Of a DNA stretch of 64,000 nt, positions 45,073-53,028 are shown piece by piece. The stretch's first letter is position 1. Each line of letters starts with the position of its first letter. Origin of the DNA: Rhodococcus maanshanensis NBRC 100610 (GTDB lineage: Bacteria > Actinomycetota > Actinomycetes > Mycobacteriales > Mycobacteriaceae); the NCBI RefSeq assembly GCF_001894865.1, contig NZ_BCXA01000002.1, forward strand, positions 124,001 through 188,000, written 5' to 3'. Below the pieces are notes generated by a model. That model was given only the letters and a program-made list of their open reading frames with translations, did not search any database and was not told where the DNA came from. A program made the translations under genes and the position numbers.

Positions 45073-45408
45073 TCAGGTCTGGGTGTGCGACGTCGGCGAT
45101 TCGGCGAGTCCTGGTTCTTCCGCCAGCACGTGCAGCGGGCGGTCGGCCGGGCTCGCCATGTCGGCCCGCCAGGACAGCACCGACCACTTCGACAGTCCGG
45201 ACAGTGCCGAACCGAGGCTGCCGAACGAGCCGGAGGACAGGGCGGAACCGGCCGAGCCGATGGAGCCTATCGAGAGGATCGAGCCGACGCTGCCGATCGA
45301 GAGAATCGAGTAGGCCGAGCCGATCGAGAGGATGGAGCCCTCGGATCGGATGGACAGGATCGAGCGGCGCGAGTGCACGGACTTCCTCGAATGCGATGCG
45401 GAGGCCAT
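45073..45408 (-). CDS. Ser-Ile-Leu repeat protein, unknown function
   Basis: 111 residues. Residues about 16-55 are nine-residue repeats SILSIGSxx (SILSIRSEG, SILSIGSAY, SILSIGSVG, SILSIGSIG) followed by degenerate SAL/SVL repeats to about residue 78. Periodic Ser with alternating Ile/Leu is what a small beta-solenoid would show. N-terminus is basic (SHSRKSVHSRRS); no signal peptide. Weak ribosome site. No family recognised. Confidence 0.6.
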   Translation of the reverse strand: MASASHSRKSVHSRRSILSIRSEGSILSIGSAYSILSIGSVGSILSIGSIGSAGSALSSGSFGSLGSALSGLSKWSVLSWRADMASPADRPLHVLAEEPGLAESPTSHTQT

Positions 45409-45438
45409 GGCTGAGGTTTACCACAGGGCCGGGCAAAG

Positions 45439-45475
45439 CAGAAGGGCCCCTTCGCGATGCGAAGGGGCCCTTCTG
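45439..45475. terminator. Intrinsic terminator-like hairpin
   Basis: Perfect 17-bp stem, GAT loop, 14 nt after the minus-strand stop at 45490. Confidence 0.9.
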
Positions 45476-45489
45476 AGGTGACTGGTGAC

Positions 45490-46248
45490 CTACGGAACGA
45501 CAACCATTCCGACGGTCGGCAGGAAGCTGCAGGTGATCGGCGCGGCACCCTCGGCCTGAGTGGTGAGGGAACCGGAGATCACCGCGAGAACGCGGCCGCG
45601 GCCGGTGTCGGCGATGGCGGACAGGGTGGCCGGTCCGTCGGGGTTGATCTTCGACTCGGCGGTCAGGTTCTGGGTCGCCGACTTCTGGTTGTCGATGTTG
45701 ACCCAGCTGACGGTGAGCGGGGTCGGCTGCACGGCGGCGGGCTTCTTGGTGCCCAGCGCGGTGAAGACGAACCCGGCCTGGCCGGCCTTCGGTCCCGGCG
45801 GGGGCAGGTGCGCGGGGCCGGGGACGGCCAGCGCGGTACCAACCGAGTCGGCGGTGGCCGAGATGCAGCCCTTGCCGAGGGTCGGGTAGAGGAACTGGGC
45901 GATCACGGGGCCACTCTCGGGCGGGAGCTCCGGTCCGCCGCCGCCGCTGCCGTCGAGGAAGGTGATGACCCTGGCGAGGGTCGCCTTCGTCGACTCGGGC
46001 AGGTTGGAGGACTCGAGCAGCGTGCGCGCCTGGGCGAGCAGGTCCGCCTGCGGTCCGCCTGCGATGTCGGACGGGCCGGCCGCGGCACCGATGATGGCCG
46101 GTGCCAGCGAGGCCAGCGCCTCGATGTTGAGGCCCTGGGGGAGCACGGGCGCCGGCTGCGCCACAGCGTTGGTCGGAGCAGCCAAGGCAGCGGCCGCGGC
46201 TATCGCTAGCGCGGTGATCGTTCTGCGCGGTCCTCGCGTACGAAGCAC
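45490..46248 (-). CDS. Exported protein of unknown function
   Basis: 252 residues from GTG 46248, with GGATGGGA upstream. Signal peptide ends near residue 30 (AVA-QP). Mature part: helical N-terminal half (IEALASLAPAIIGAAAG, DLLAQARTLLESSNLPE) and a beta-rich C-terminal half with a Cys pair (KGCISAT, ITCSFLP). The sequence looks conserved in plan with secreted proteins of other Mycobacteriales, but I cannot name the family. Confidence 0.78.
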   Translation of the reverse strand: MLRTRGPRRTITALAIAAAAALAAPTNAVAQPAPVLPQGLNIEALASLAPAIIGAAAGPSDIAGGPQADLLAQARTLLESSNLPESTKATLARVITFLDGSGGGGPELPPESGPVIAQFLYPTLGKGCISATADSVGTALAVPGPAHLPPPGPKAGQAGFVFTALGTKKPAAVQPTPLTVSWVNIDNQKSATQNLTAESKINPDGPATLSAIADTGRGRVLAVISGSLTTQAEGAAPITCSFLPTVGMVVVP

Positions 46249-46600
46249 AGTCGTCCCATCCTTATTTCTTCAAGCGTCGGTTGGCCTGCAGGCCCCCAGC
46301 GGTAACGAGGGGCCACTCTATGCAGGCCATCAGGCGGTTGTACAGCGCTAGCCGAGACAACCCTGTTATTTCATCGTCACCCGAGGGTGACGTCGTGTCG
46401 GGAGTCTATGGCAATGCTGGGCCGGATGATGCTTGCCCGGTGACCATATCTTGTGACTAGAGTGAAAATTGAGATTGTTGATGCAACTGTTATCGACAAT
46501 TTTCGGGGAGATTCAGCGGTCGCCGCGGCTGCCGTTAGGCTCGCTGTCGAACGCTTCGGGTTCCACCCGTCGGCCCACACCACACGGGAGAACGCGAGAC
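46249..46600. other. Divergent intergenic region with structured leader
   Basis: 352 bp between divergent genes, AT-richer than its surroundings. A nested inverted repeat (TGGCCTGCA 46282-46290 with 46321-46329; GGCCCC 46291-46296 with 46309-46314) lies 34 nt before the minus-strand GTG. A 65-codon frame (46453-46650) overlaps the next gene and is not called. Confidence 0.4.
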
Positions 46601-47872
46601 GTGTCCGAGATGCCAACCGCACCGCAGACTCGGGATGCTCGCACCGGTAGCCGGTCGGCGTCGGTCCTCCGCTTCGCCCCGTTGCTGTTGGCGGTCTCCG
46701 TCGCGGTGCGGATGGCGTGGGTGTTCCTGAGCCCGAACGGCATGAACCTGGTCGATCTGCACGTCTATGTGGACGGCTCGGCCGCGCTGCTCAGCGACAA
46801 CCTCTACGACTTCACCTACGCCGAGCTGACCCCGGACTTCCCGCTCCCGTTCACGTACCCGCCGTTCGCCGCGTTGGTGTTCTTCCCGCTGCACTACCTG
46901 CCCTTCCCCGTGGTGGGGGTGTGCTGGACGCTGCTCACCATCGCGGCGCTGTTCCTGGTGATCCGCATGAGCCTCGAACTGATCTACGGCGCGGCGGCGA
47001 GGGAACCCCGCTGGACCGCGATCGCCCTGACCTGGACAGCGGTCGGGATCTGGACCGAGCCGGTCCGCACCACGCTCGACTACGGGCAGGTCAACGTCTT
47101 CCTGGTGCTCGGCGCGATGGTCGCCGTCCGCAGCACCCGGTGGTTGATCGCGGGCGGGCTGGTCGGCGTCATCGCGGGTATCAAGCTCACCCCCGCCATC
47201 ACCGGCCTCTACTTCGTGGCGCGCAGGCAATGGAAGGCCGCCGTCTTCTCCGCGGTCTCGTTCGGGCTGACGGTGGCGGTCAGCTACCTCTTGATCGGCC
47301 CCGCGGCGCGCGAGTACTTCGAACACCTGCTCGGCGACGCGTCTCGGATCGGTCCTGTCGGGTCGGTGTGGAACCAGTCGGTGCGCGGCGCCCTGAGCCG
47401 GGTGCTCGGGCATGACGTGGAGAGCGGCTGGCCCTGGCTGGTGGCGGTGGCGGTCGCGGCGCTGCTCGCCTTCTTCGCGTGGCGTGCGCTCGGCGCCGAC
47501 GACCGGCTCGGCACCCTCGTCGTGGTGCAGCTCTTCGGACTGTTGATCTCGCCGATCTCGTGGTCGCACCACTGGGTGTGGCTGATCCCGATGCTGATCT
47601 GGCTCGTGCACGGACCGCTCGCGGGGTTGCTGGGATCGAAGATCCTCGCCGGCTGCTGGCTGGCGTCGACCGTCATCGGGGTGCCGTGGGTGCTGTCCTT
47701 CTTCCAGGACTCGATCTGGCTGATCTCGAGGCCGGCCGTGCTGGCCTGGCTGGGCGCCGTGAACGTGGTGGGCGCGGTCGCGTTCTACGCCTGGGTGATC
47801 TACGCCGGCCGACTCAGTCCTCGGCAGCCAGACGATCGATCTCCCGCGCAAGGCCAACGTCCAGATCGGTGA
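46601..47872 (+). CDS. GT87 (DUF2029) polyprenyl-phosphate-mannose alpha-1,2-mannosyltransferase-like
   Basis: 423 residues from GTG 46601 (ATG 46610 possible). About ten membrane helices; GT-C fold with the acidic motif in the first loop (GMNLVDLHVYVDGSAAL), YPPFAALVFFPLHYLP and SWSHHWVWLIPMLIW typical of GT87. These transferases elongate mannans (PIM, LM/LAM) from C50-P-Man outside the membrane. The last 59 nt overlap the pterin dehydratase gene antisense. Confidence 0.88.
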   Translation: MSEMPTAPQTRDARTGSRSASVLRFAPLLLAVSVAVRMAWVFLSPNGMNLVDLHVYVDGSAALLSDNLYDFTYAELTPDFPLPFTYPPFAALVFFPLHYLPFPVVGVCWTLLTIAALFLVIRMSLELIYGAAAREPRWTAIALTWTAVGIWTEPVRTTLDYGQVNVFLVLGAMVAVRSTRWLIAGGLVGVIAGIKLTPAITGLYFVARRQWKAAVFSAVSFGLTVAVSYLLIGPAAREYFEHLLGDASRIGPVGSVWNQSVRGALSRVLGHDVESGWPWLVAVAVAALLAFFAWRALGADDRLGTLVVVQLFGLLISPISWSHHWVWLIPMLIWLVHGPLAGLLGSKILAGCWLASTVIGVPWVLSFFQDSIWLISRPAVLAWLGAVNVVGAVAFYAWVIYAGRLSPRQPDDRSPAQGQRPDR

Positions 47873-48104
47873 TCCCGCCCATGGAATGGGTGGCGCAGGT
47901 GAAGGTGAGCGTGCGCCAGCGGATGTCGATGTCCGGGTGGTGATTGCGGCTCTCGGCGGCCGCCGCGACCCGATCGACCAACGCGATGGCGGCGGGAAAG
48001 GTCGGGCACTTCAGTGTCCGGGTGATCGACGCGCCCGCCCGCTGCCAATCGGGTAGCGATCCCAGCGCGGCTTCGACCTCGGCGTCCGACAGCAACTCGG
48101 CCAT
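47814..48104 (-). CDS. 4a-hydroxytetrahydrobiopterin (pterin-4a-carbinolamine) dehydratase
   Basis: 96 residues from ATG 48104. PCD/DCoH fold with the signature ESRNHHPDIDIRWRTLTFTCATHSMGGIT, containing the two active-site His (NHHP) and a third (THS). Dehydrates the pterin carbinolamine after aromatic hydroxylation. The 3' end overlaps the mannosyltransferase gene by 59 nt. Confidence 0.9.
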   Translation of the reverse strand: MAELLSDAEVEAALGSLPDWQRAGASITRTLKCPTFPAAIALVDRVAAAAESRNHHPDIDIRWRTLTFTCATHSMGGITDLDVGLAREIDRLAAED

Positions 48105-48119
48105 GACAATGATGGTGCC

Positions 48120-48536
48120 ATGCATGGAGCCCGGGTGGACACGAATGCGGTGCGGGAGGTCGCGGCGGCGGCGATCATCGCGGGCGGTCGGCTGTTGCTC
48201 GCGCAGCGGGTGGCGCCGCCCGAACTGGCAGGCATGTGGGAGCTGCCCGGCGGCAAGATCGAGCCGGGGGAGACCCCGGCGCAGGGCCTGCGCCGCGAGC
48301 TCCGCGAGGAACTGGGTGTGGACACCGCGGTCGGCGACCGGATCGGGGTGGACGTGCCGCTGCCGAAGGGAATGGTCCTGCGCGCATACCTGGTGTCACT
48401 GCGCGACGGGACCCCGACCGCGCTGGAACATTCCGCGGTGCGCTGGGTGGATGCGGCCGAACTCGCCGCAGTCGACCTGGTGCCGAATGACAGGGCGTGG
48501 CTGGCCGAGTTGACGGCGGTCCTGCGGGCGGGCTAG
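48120..48536 (+). CDS. mutT: NUDIX hydrolase, MutT (8-oxo-dGTPase-like)
   Basis: 138 residues. Nudix box GGKIEPGETPAQGLRRELREELGV complete, flanked by LLLAQRVAPPELAGMWELP. Sanitises oxidised nucleotides. Divergent from the dehydratase with a 15-nt gap. Confidence 0.9.
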   Translation: MHGARVDTNAVREVAAAAIIAGGRLLLAQRVAPPELAGMWELPGGKIEPGETPAQGLRRELREELGVDTAVGDRIGVDVPLPKGMVLRAYLVSLRDGTPTALEHSAVRWVDAAELAAVDLVPNDRAWLAELTAVLRAG

Positions 48537-48649
48537 CAGGGGGCCGTTGGCGCGTCCATCGCGTGTCGCGTCGGGAGAACCGTTGGCCCCAGCCGTTTCC
48601 GTGCCACGCTGATACCCGTCCATCGGCGAATCGAGGGAAGGCGCCAGCC

Positions 48650-49858
48650 ATGAGGCGATCGGCGAGAGCAATTCTGGGTCTGATGGTGGCGGTCGCCGCG
48701 CTGACCCTCGGAGTGACGCCCGCGGCGGCCGCCGAGCCGCTGCCCGGCCCGATGCCGTTGGCGGACAACTGGTTCCAGGGGCCCGCCGACCTCTCCGGGT
48801 ATGCAAACGGCGACGTGATCCGCAGCCGTCCCGTGGAGGTCCGCTTCCCGGCGAACACGGCCTGGCCGGTGGTCAAGACCACCCAGCTGCTCTACCGCAC
48901 CTCCGATTCGTTCGGGGCTCCGGTGACCACGGCCACGACGGTGATGATCCCCGACCGCCCGTGGACCGGTCCGGGGGCGCGCCCGCTGCTCTCGCAGCAG
49001 CAGGCCATGGACGCCCTCGGCCTGCAGTGCAATCCGTCGGTGACCCTGCCCGCGGGCAAGTCCCAGGACCTGGCCCTCATCTCGCCGATGCTCGCGCTCG
49101 GCTACGCGGTCGTCACATCCGACTACCAGGGCCCGGAGATGGCCTGGATTGCCGGACGACAGACCGCGCACGGTGTGCTCGACGGGATCCGCGCCGCGCA
49201 ACGCTTTGAGCCGCTCGGACTCTCGCAGTCTCCGGTCGTCCTGTACGGCTACTCGGGCGGCGGGCACGCGACCGCGTGGGCGGCGGAGCAGAAGGCCACG
49301 TACGCACCGGAACTCAACATCATCGGAGCAGCCGAGGGCGGGGTCCCCGGCGACCTGGCCGGGCTCAGCGAGAAGCAGCCCGCGGTCGGTTTCACCGCCT
49401 GGGGCACCCTGCTCGGTCTGTCGAGGGAGTACCCGGACAAGATCAGGCCGCAGGACTACCTCAACCCCGAGGGGATCGAGTTCGCCAAGGCGTTGACCGA
49501 CGGGTGCCTGCCGGACCTGCTCGGCAAGACCAAGGGCGTCAGCCTCGCGCAGTACTCGAAGGTGGGGGACATCCTCACCATCCCGAGCGTCAAAGCTGTG
49601 ATCGAGGAGAACTCGTTGGCACGCACCGCCGCAACGCCGGACATGCCGCTGTTCGTCTTCCATGACACCAAGGACGTGTTGATCCCGGACTGGGGGATGA
49701 CCGGCGTGGTCCGCGAGTACTGCAACCGAGGGGTGGACGTCCAGTTCGCTCCCGGGCTCGGCGTCGATCATGTCGGTGGGGCGTTCGTCGGGATGCCGCC
49801 GGCCTACAAGTGGCTCGACGATCGCGTCGTCGGCCGTCAGACCACGCCCAACTGCTGA
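48650..49858 (+). CDS. LIP-family secretory lipase
   Basis: 402 residues from ATG 48650, GAGGGAAGG upstream. Signal peptide 1-28 (AAA-AEP). Nucleophile elbow VVLYGYSGGGHATAW; acid in FHDTKDVLIP; His in GVDHVGGAFVG. All catalytic residues present. Family members hydrolyse triacylglycerols and fatty esters. Paralogue of the inactive homologue at the start of the window, which helps identify what is lost there. Confidence 0.92.
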   Translation: MRRSARAILGLMVAVAALTLGVTPAAAAEPLPGPMPLADNWFQGPADLSGYANGDVIRSRPVEVRFPANTAWPVVKTTQLLYRTSDSFGAPVTTATTVMIPDRPWTGPGARPLLSQQQAMDALGLQCNPSVTLPAGKSQDLALISPMLALGYAVVTSDYQGPEMAWIAGRQTAHGVLDGIRAAQRFEPLGLSQSPVVLYGYSGGGHATAWAAEQKATYAPELNIIGAAEGGVPGDLAGLSEKQPAVGFTAWGTLLGLSREYPDKIRPQDYLNPEGIEFAKALTDGCLPDLLGKTKGVSLAQYSKVGDILTIPSVKAVIEENSLARTAATPDMPLFVFHDTKDVLIPDWGMTGVVREYCNRGVDVQFAPGLGVDHVGGAFVGMPPAYKWLDDRVVGRQTTPNC

Positions 49859-49885
49859 GTCCGAGGGCACGCCACGGGGAGGGGT

Positions 49886-50062
49886 TCAGGAGGCGCGAGC
49901 CTTCTTGAGCCCCTTCTTCAGGTCCTTGCCCTTGACGCCCTCGTTCTCGAGCTTCTTCATCCGCATGATGACGACGGGACACTTGAGGCACCGCGTCTTG
50001 CTGCGGCAGCACTTCTTCTTCGGCTTGAGGCTCGAGACCTTCTTCGCCTTGACCTTGCCCAT
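49886..50062 (-). CDS. Small lysine-rich Cys protein
   Basis: 58 residues, about one third Lys/Arg, starts MGKVKAKKVSSLKPKKKC and has four cysteines (KCCRSKTRCLKC), a possible zinc knuckle. GGAGGG lies 10 nt before ATG 50062. Conserved-looking basic protein of Mycobacteriales type; RNA or ribosome binding is a guess. Confidence 0.65.
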   Translation of the reverse strand: MGKVKAKKVSSLKPKKKCCRSKTRCLKCPVVIMRMKKLENEGVKGKDLKKGLKKARAS

Positions 50063-50214
50063 GTCGGCACGGCCCTCCTGCCCGGGTCGGAAACCGGATC
50101 ATCTCCGGCCTTCCCGAGGTTAGCGTAGCCTCAGAAATCGGCTCGGACGAGGTGCGCCGACTGCCGCGAGGCCGGCACGGACGGGCCCACCACCCGACCG
50201 CACCGGCCGATCCG

Positions 50215-51615
50215 TCAGCCCCCGACCGGGTAGTTGCCCCGAACCAGTCCTGCGGGATCGGTGGACCGCTTGATGGCCCGGAGCCGCGCGATCGTGGCGT
50301 CGTCGAAGGCCGACGATGCGGGGTCCCCAGAGCTGAGCATCGAGAGCACGGAAGGGCCGGATGCCCACGGGCCGAGCGTGTTTCGAAGCGTCGACAGTGC
50401 GGCGGCGACCGGATCGCGCAGTGCGGGATCCGGCAACATCGCGAGCGCCACCGCCAGATAGTCGCCGTGGATCGGTCCGGCGCAGCCACGCCCGGCGCGC
50501 CGCAGCGCCCCACCGAGGTGGCGCAGCTGCACCTGGAACAGCGGGGTCGCGACGCCTGCCCCCGCGAGCCCGAGTACTCGGTCGATGAGGTTCTCGTCGA
50601 CGACGGTCACGGCCATCGCGGTGTGGGTGGCGGCGGAGGGGTCCTCGGGCTCCTCGCAGACCGCCCCGAGCTCGGATGGCAGTAGCGGCCGGACGGTGTC
50701 GCGGAGCACCGGGCCCGCCGCCCGGATCGGCGCCAGCAGGGCGCCCAGCTCCTCGGGCCCGCCGAGGTGGACCGCGTCCACGAAACAGAAGGAGCGTCCG
50801 CGGATCTCCTCCGGCAGGAACGGCAGTGGCGGGAAATGGGTCACCGACGCCCACAGGCTGAGCGTGTCCGGCGCGACACTGGTCACCTCGCCGAACGCGC
50901 GCAACACCTCGCCTGCGTCCTCGGCGGGGAACGCCAGCCGTCCGCCGGTGATCTGCGGAGCGGGGAACAGATCGATCTCGACCGCGGTGACGATCCCGAA
51001 GTCCCCGCCGCCGCCGCGCAGCGCCCACATCAGGTCCGGGTCCCGTTCCTCGGTGACCCACCGGTGCATGCCGAGCGGGTCGACGAGCTCGACCGCACGC
51101 AGGGAGCTCGCACCGGTACCGAATCTGCGTGAGAACCAGGACATCCCGCCGCCGAGGCAGAAGCCGACGACGGAGATGCCAGGGCTCGAGCCCGCGAGCC
51201 CGACCAGTCCGGTGCCGTCGAGGGCCTGCATCAGCGCACCCCAGGTCACACCCGCGCCCACCCTGGCGACCCGGGACTGGGCGTCGATCCAGACGTCGTC
51301 GAGGGCGCCGGTCCGGATGAGGACGACGTCCTCGAGCGAGTCCGTGGCTCCGTGTCCGCTGGGCTGTGCGCTGACCCTGAGTCCATGGGTGTGCGCGAAA
51401 CGGACTGTCCGCACGACGTCCTGGGCGGTCGAGGCGAGCACCACGGCCTGCGGGCGCTGCTCGACGCTCCTGTTCCACGGGGCGGCCGACTCCTGGAAGT
51501 CCTCGTCGTGCGGGCGCAGGACCGTGCCGTCGAGCATCGGACCGAGATCGGCGAGCGGGTCGACGGCGGAGAGGACCGGATCGCCCCCGCGGGGAGATTG
51601 CTGTGTGAAGGTCAT
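50215..51615 (-). CDS. FAD-binding (PCMH/BBE-like) oxidoreductase
   Basis: 466 residues. PCMH FAD domain with VSAQPSGHGATDSL (His for covalent FAD), SPGISVVGFCLGGGMSWFSRRFG, and GGGGDFGIVTAVEIDLFP; substrate domain; BBE C-terminus NYPVGG. No second cysteine of the bicovalent type at the usual SSPG site. Oxidises sugars or alkaloid-like compounds; substrate unknown. Divergent from a LuxR regulator. Confidence 0.88.
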   Translation of the reverse strand: MTFTQQSPRGGDPVLSAVDPLADLGPMLDGTVLRPHDEDFQESAAPWNRSVEQRPQAVVLASTAQDVVRTVRFAHTHGLRVSAQPSGHGATDSLEDVVLIRTGALDDVWIDAQSRVARVGAGVTWGALMQALDGTGLVGLAGSSPGISVVGFCLGGGMSWFSRRFGTGASSLRAVELVDPLGMHRWVTEERDPDLMWALRGGGGDFGIVTAVEIDLFPAPQITGGRLAFPAEDAGEVLRAFGEVTSVAPDTLSLWASVTHFPPLPFLPEEIRGRSFCFVDAVHLGGPEELGALLAPIRAAGPVLRDTVRPLLPSELGAVCEEPEDPSAATHTAMAVTVVDENLIDRVLGLAGAGVATPLFQVQLRHLGGALRRAGRGCAGPIHGDYLAVALAMLPDPALRDPVAAALSTLRNTLGPWASGPSVLSMLSSGDPASSAFDDATIARLRAIKRSTDPAGLVRGNYPVGG

Positions 51616-51674
51616 GGATCAACCGTCGCGGAGCCGGCGGCCTCGGACCATCCCAGTGCCCGGGGGACCCGGAC

Positions 51675-51690
51675 CCCCAGAATTCTGGGG
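51675..51690. promoter_or_regulatory. Perfect palindrome in divergent oxidase/LuxR intergenic region
   Basis: CCCCAGAATTCTGGGG, 16 bp, 60 nt upstream of the oxidase start and 37 nt before the LuxR start. Candidate binding site of the LuxR protein. Confidence 0.65.
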
Positions 51691-51727
51691 TTCCCCCTTC
51701 ACGTTCGGCGCTGCAGAATTTCCTTCC

Positions 51728-52846
51728 ATGGCGACCATGCGCGCGGAGACCGTCCGCACCCGGCTCGACGCGTTGTCCCGCGCGGGACTGTCGTGGGGTG
51801 AGTTCGGCGAGAACGCACTCCAGTTGCTCACCAAGGCGGTGCCGTTCGACTCCGCGTGCTTCGGCACCATCGACCCGGCGACGACGATGGTCACCGGGTC
51901 GGTGAAGACCGGCCTGGACGACCCGTGTGAGGCCGAGTTCGCACACCACGAGTACGTGGAGGACGACGTCAGCCTGTTCTCCGACCTGGCCCGGCGCAAC
52001 GTCGGGGCGAGCATCCTGCACGAGGAGACCGGGGGCGACCCACGCAGGAGCTCTCGATTCCGCGACCTGTTCGAGCCGGTGTTCGGACTCGGACACGAGA
52101 TGCGGGTGACGCTGAGGACCGGCGGCGACGTCTGGGGCGGCCTCGCGATCTATCGGCGCTCCGGTGGCAGCGGCTTCAGCCCGGCCGAGGCGGACTTCAT
52201 CGACGGGCTGTCCGGGATGCTCGCGCTCGGGGTGCGGGCGGGCCTACTCGTCGGTGCCGCCGAGCGCCAGGAGCTGTGCGACTCGGCGGACGGGCCCGCT
52301 GTGCTGACGTTCGATCACACCAATGCCGTCTGTCAGGCGACCGTTGCGGCGGAGAGGCGGATCGAGGAACTCGGCGGCGCAGTCTGGGGGGAGTTGCCCC
52401 AGCCGGTGCTCGCGATCGTCGCGACCGCGCGTGCGCTCGGAGCGGGCCGGCTCGGGGTGGTGCCGAGCGTGCGGGTGCGGTCGCGGGCGGGCCGGTGGCT
52501 CACCGTGCACGCATCCCCGCTCAGCGGTCGCGGTGACACCCCGACGCAGGTCGTGGTCACCATCGAGCTGTCCGGCGCCCCCGAGGTGGTGCCCCTCGTG
52601 GTCGCCGGGTTCGGGCTCACCGCGCGCGAGCGGGATGTGGTCGACGGGGTGCTGCGCGGCGCGACCACGGCCGAGATCGCCAAGTCGCTGCACCTGTCGC
52701 CGTACACCGTCCAGGACCACCTCAAGGTGGTGTTCGACAAGGCCGGGGTGTCCAGCAGGAGGGAGCTGACGTCGAAGGTCTTCTTCGACCACTACGCCCC
52801 GAGGATCGGCGGTTCGCTGAGTCAGTCCGGGTGGTTCGCCGAGTAG
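51728..52846 (+). CDS. GAF-LuxR-type transcriptional regulator
   Basis: 372 residues. GAF-like sensory domain (about 15-165), a linker domain, and a LuxR HTH at the C-terminus (GLTARERDVVDGVLRGATTAEIAKSLHLSPYTVQDHLK). Divergent from the FAD oxidoreductase and probably controls it. Start fixed by proximity to the palindrome. Confidence 0.9.
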   Translation: MATMRAETVRTRLDALSRAGLSWGEFGENALQLLTKAVPFDSACFGTIDPATTMVTGSVKTGLDDPCEAEFAHHEYVEDDVSLFSDLARRNVGASILHEETGGDPRRSSRFRDLFEPVFGLGHEMRVTLRTGGDVWGGLAIYRRSGGSGFSPAEADFIDGLSGMLALGVRAGLLVGAAERQELCDSADGPAVLTFDHTNAVCQATVAAERRIEELGGAVWGELPQPVLAIVATARALGAGRLGVVPSVRVRSRAGRWLTVHASPLSGRGDTPTQVVVTIELSGAPEVVPLVVAGFGLTARERDVVDGVLRGATTAEIAKSLHLSPYTVQDHLKVVFDKAGVSSRRELTSKVFFDHYAPRIGGSLSQSGWFAE

Positions 52847-53028
52847 CAGATCCAGGGTGATTCACAACTCGTTTTCGGCGGAATTGCCGAGGACGGGTAG
52901 TATCTAGCTGGCCGCAATGCCTGCACAGGCCGTCCTGTGCTGATGGATTCGCATTCGCGACGCGGCCGCCCGAGCCGTGCGAGCCTAGGTTTCGCGTGGC
53001 TGAATCAAGCCAGCCAGGAGACCGCAGC

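Noticed and set aside
46453-46650. 65-codon plus-strand frame before GT87
   Set aside because: Overlaps the mannosyltransferase in another frame and lacks a ribosome site.
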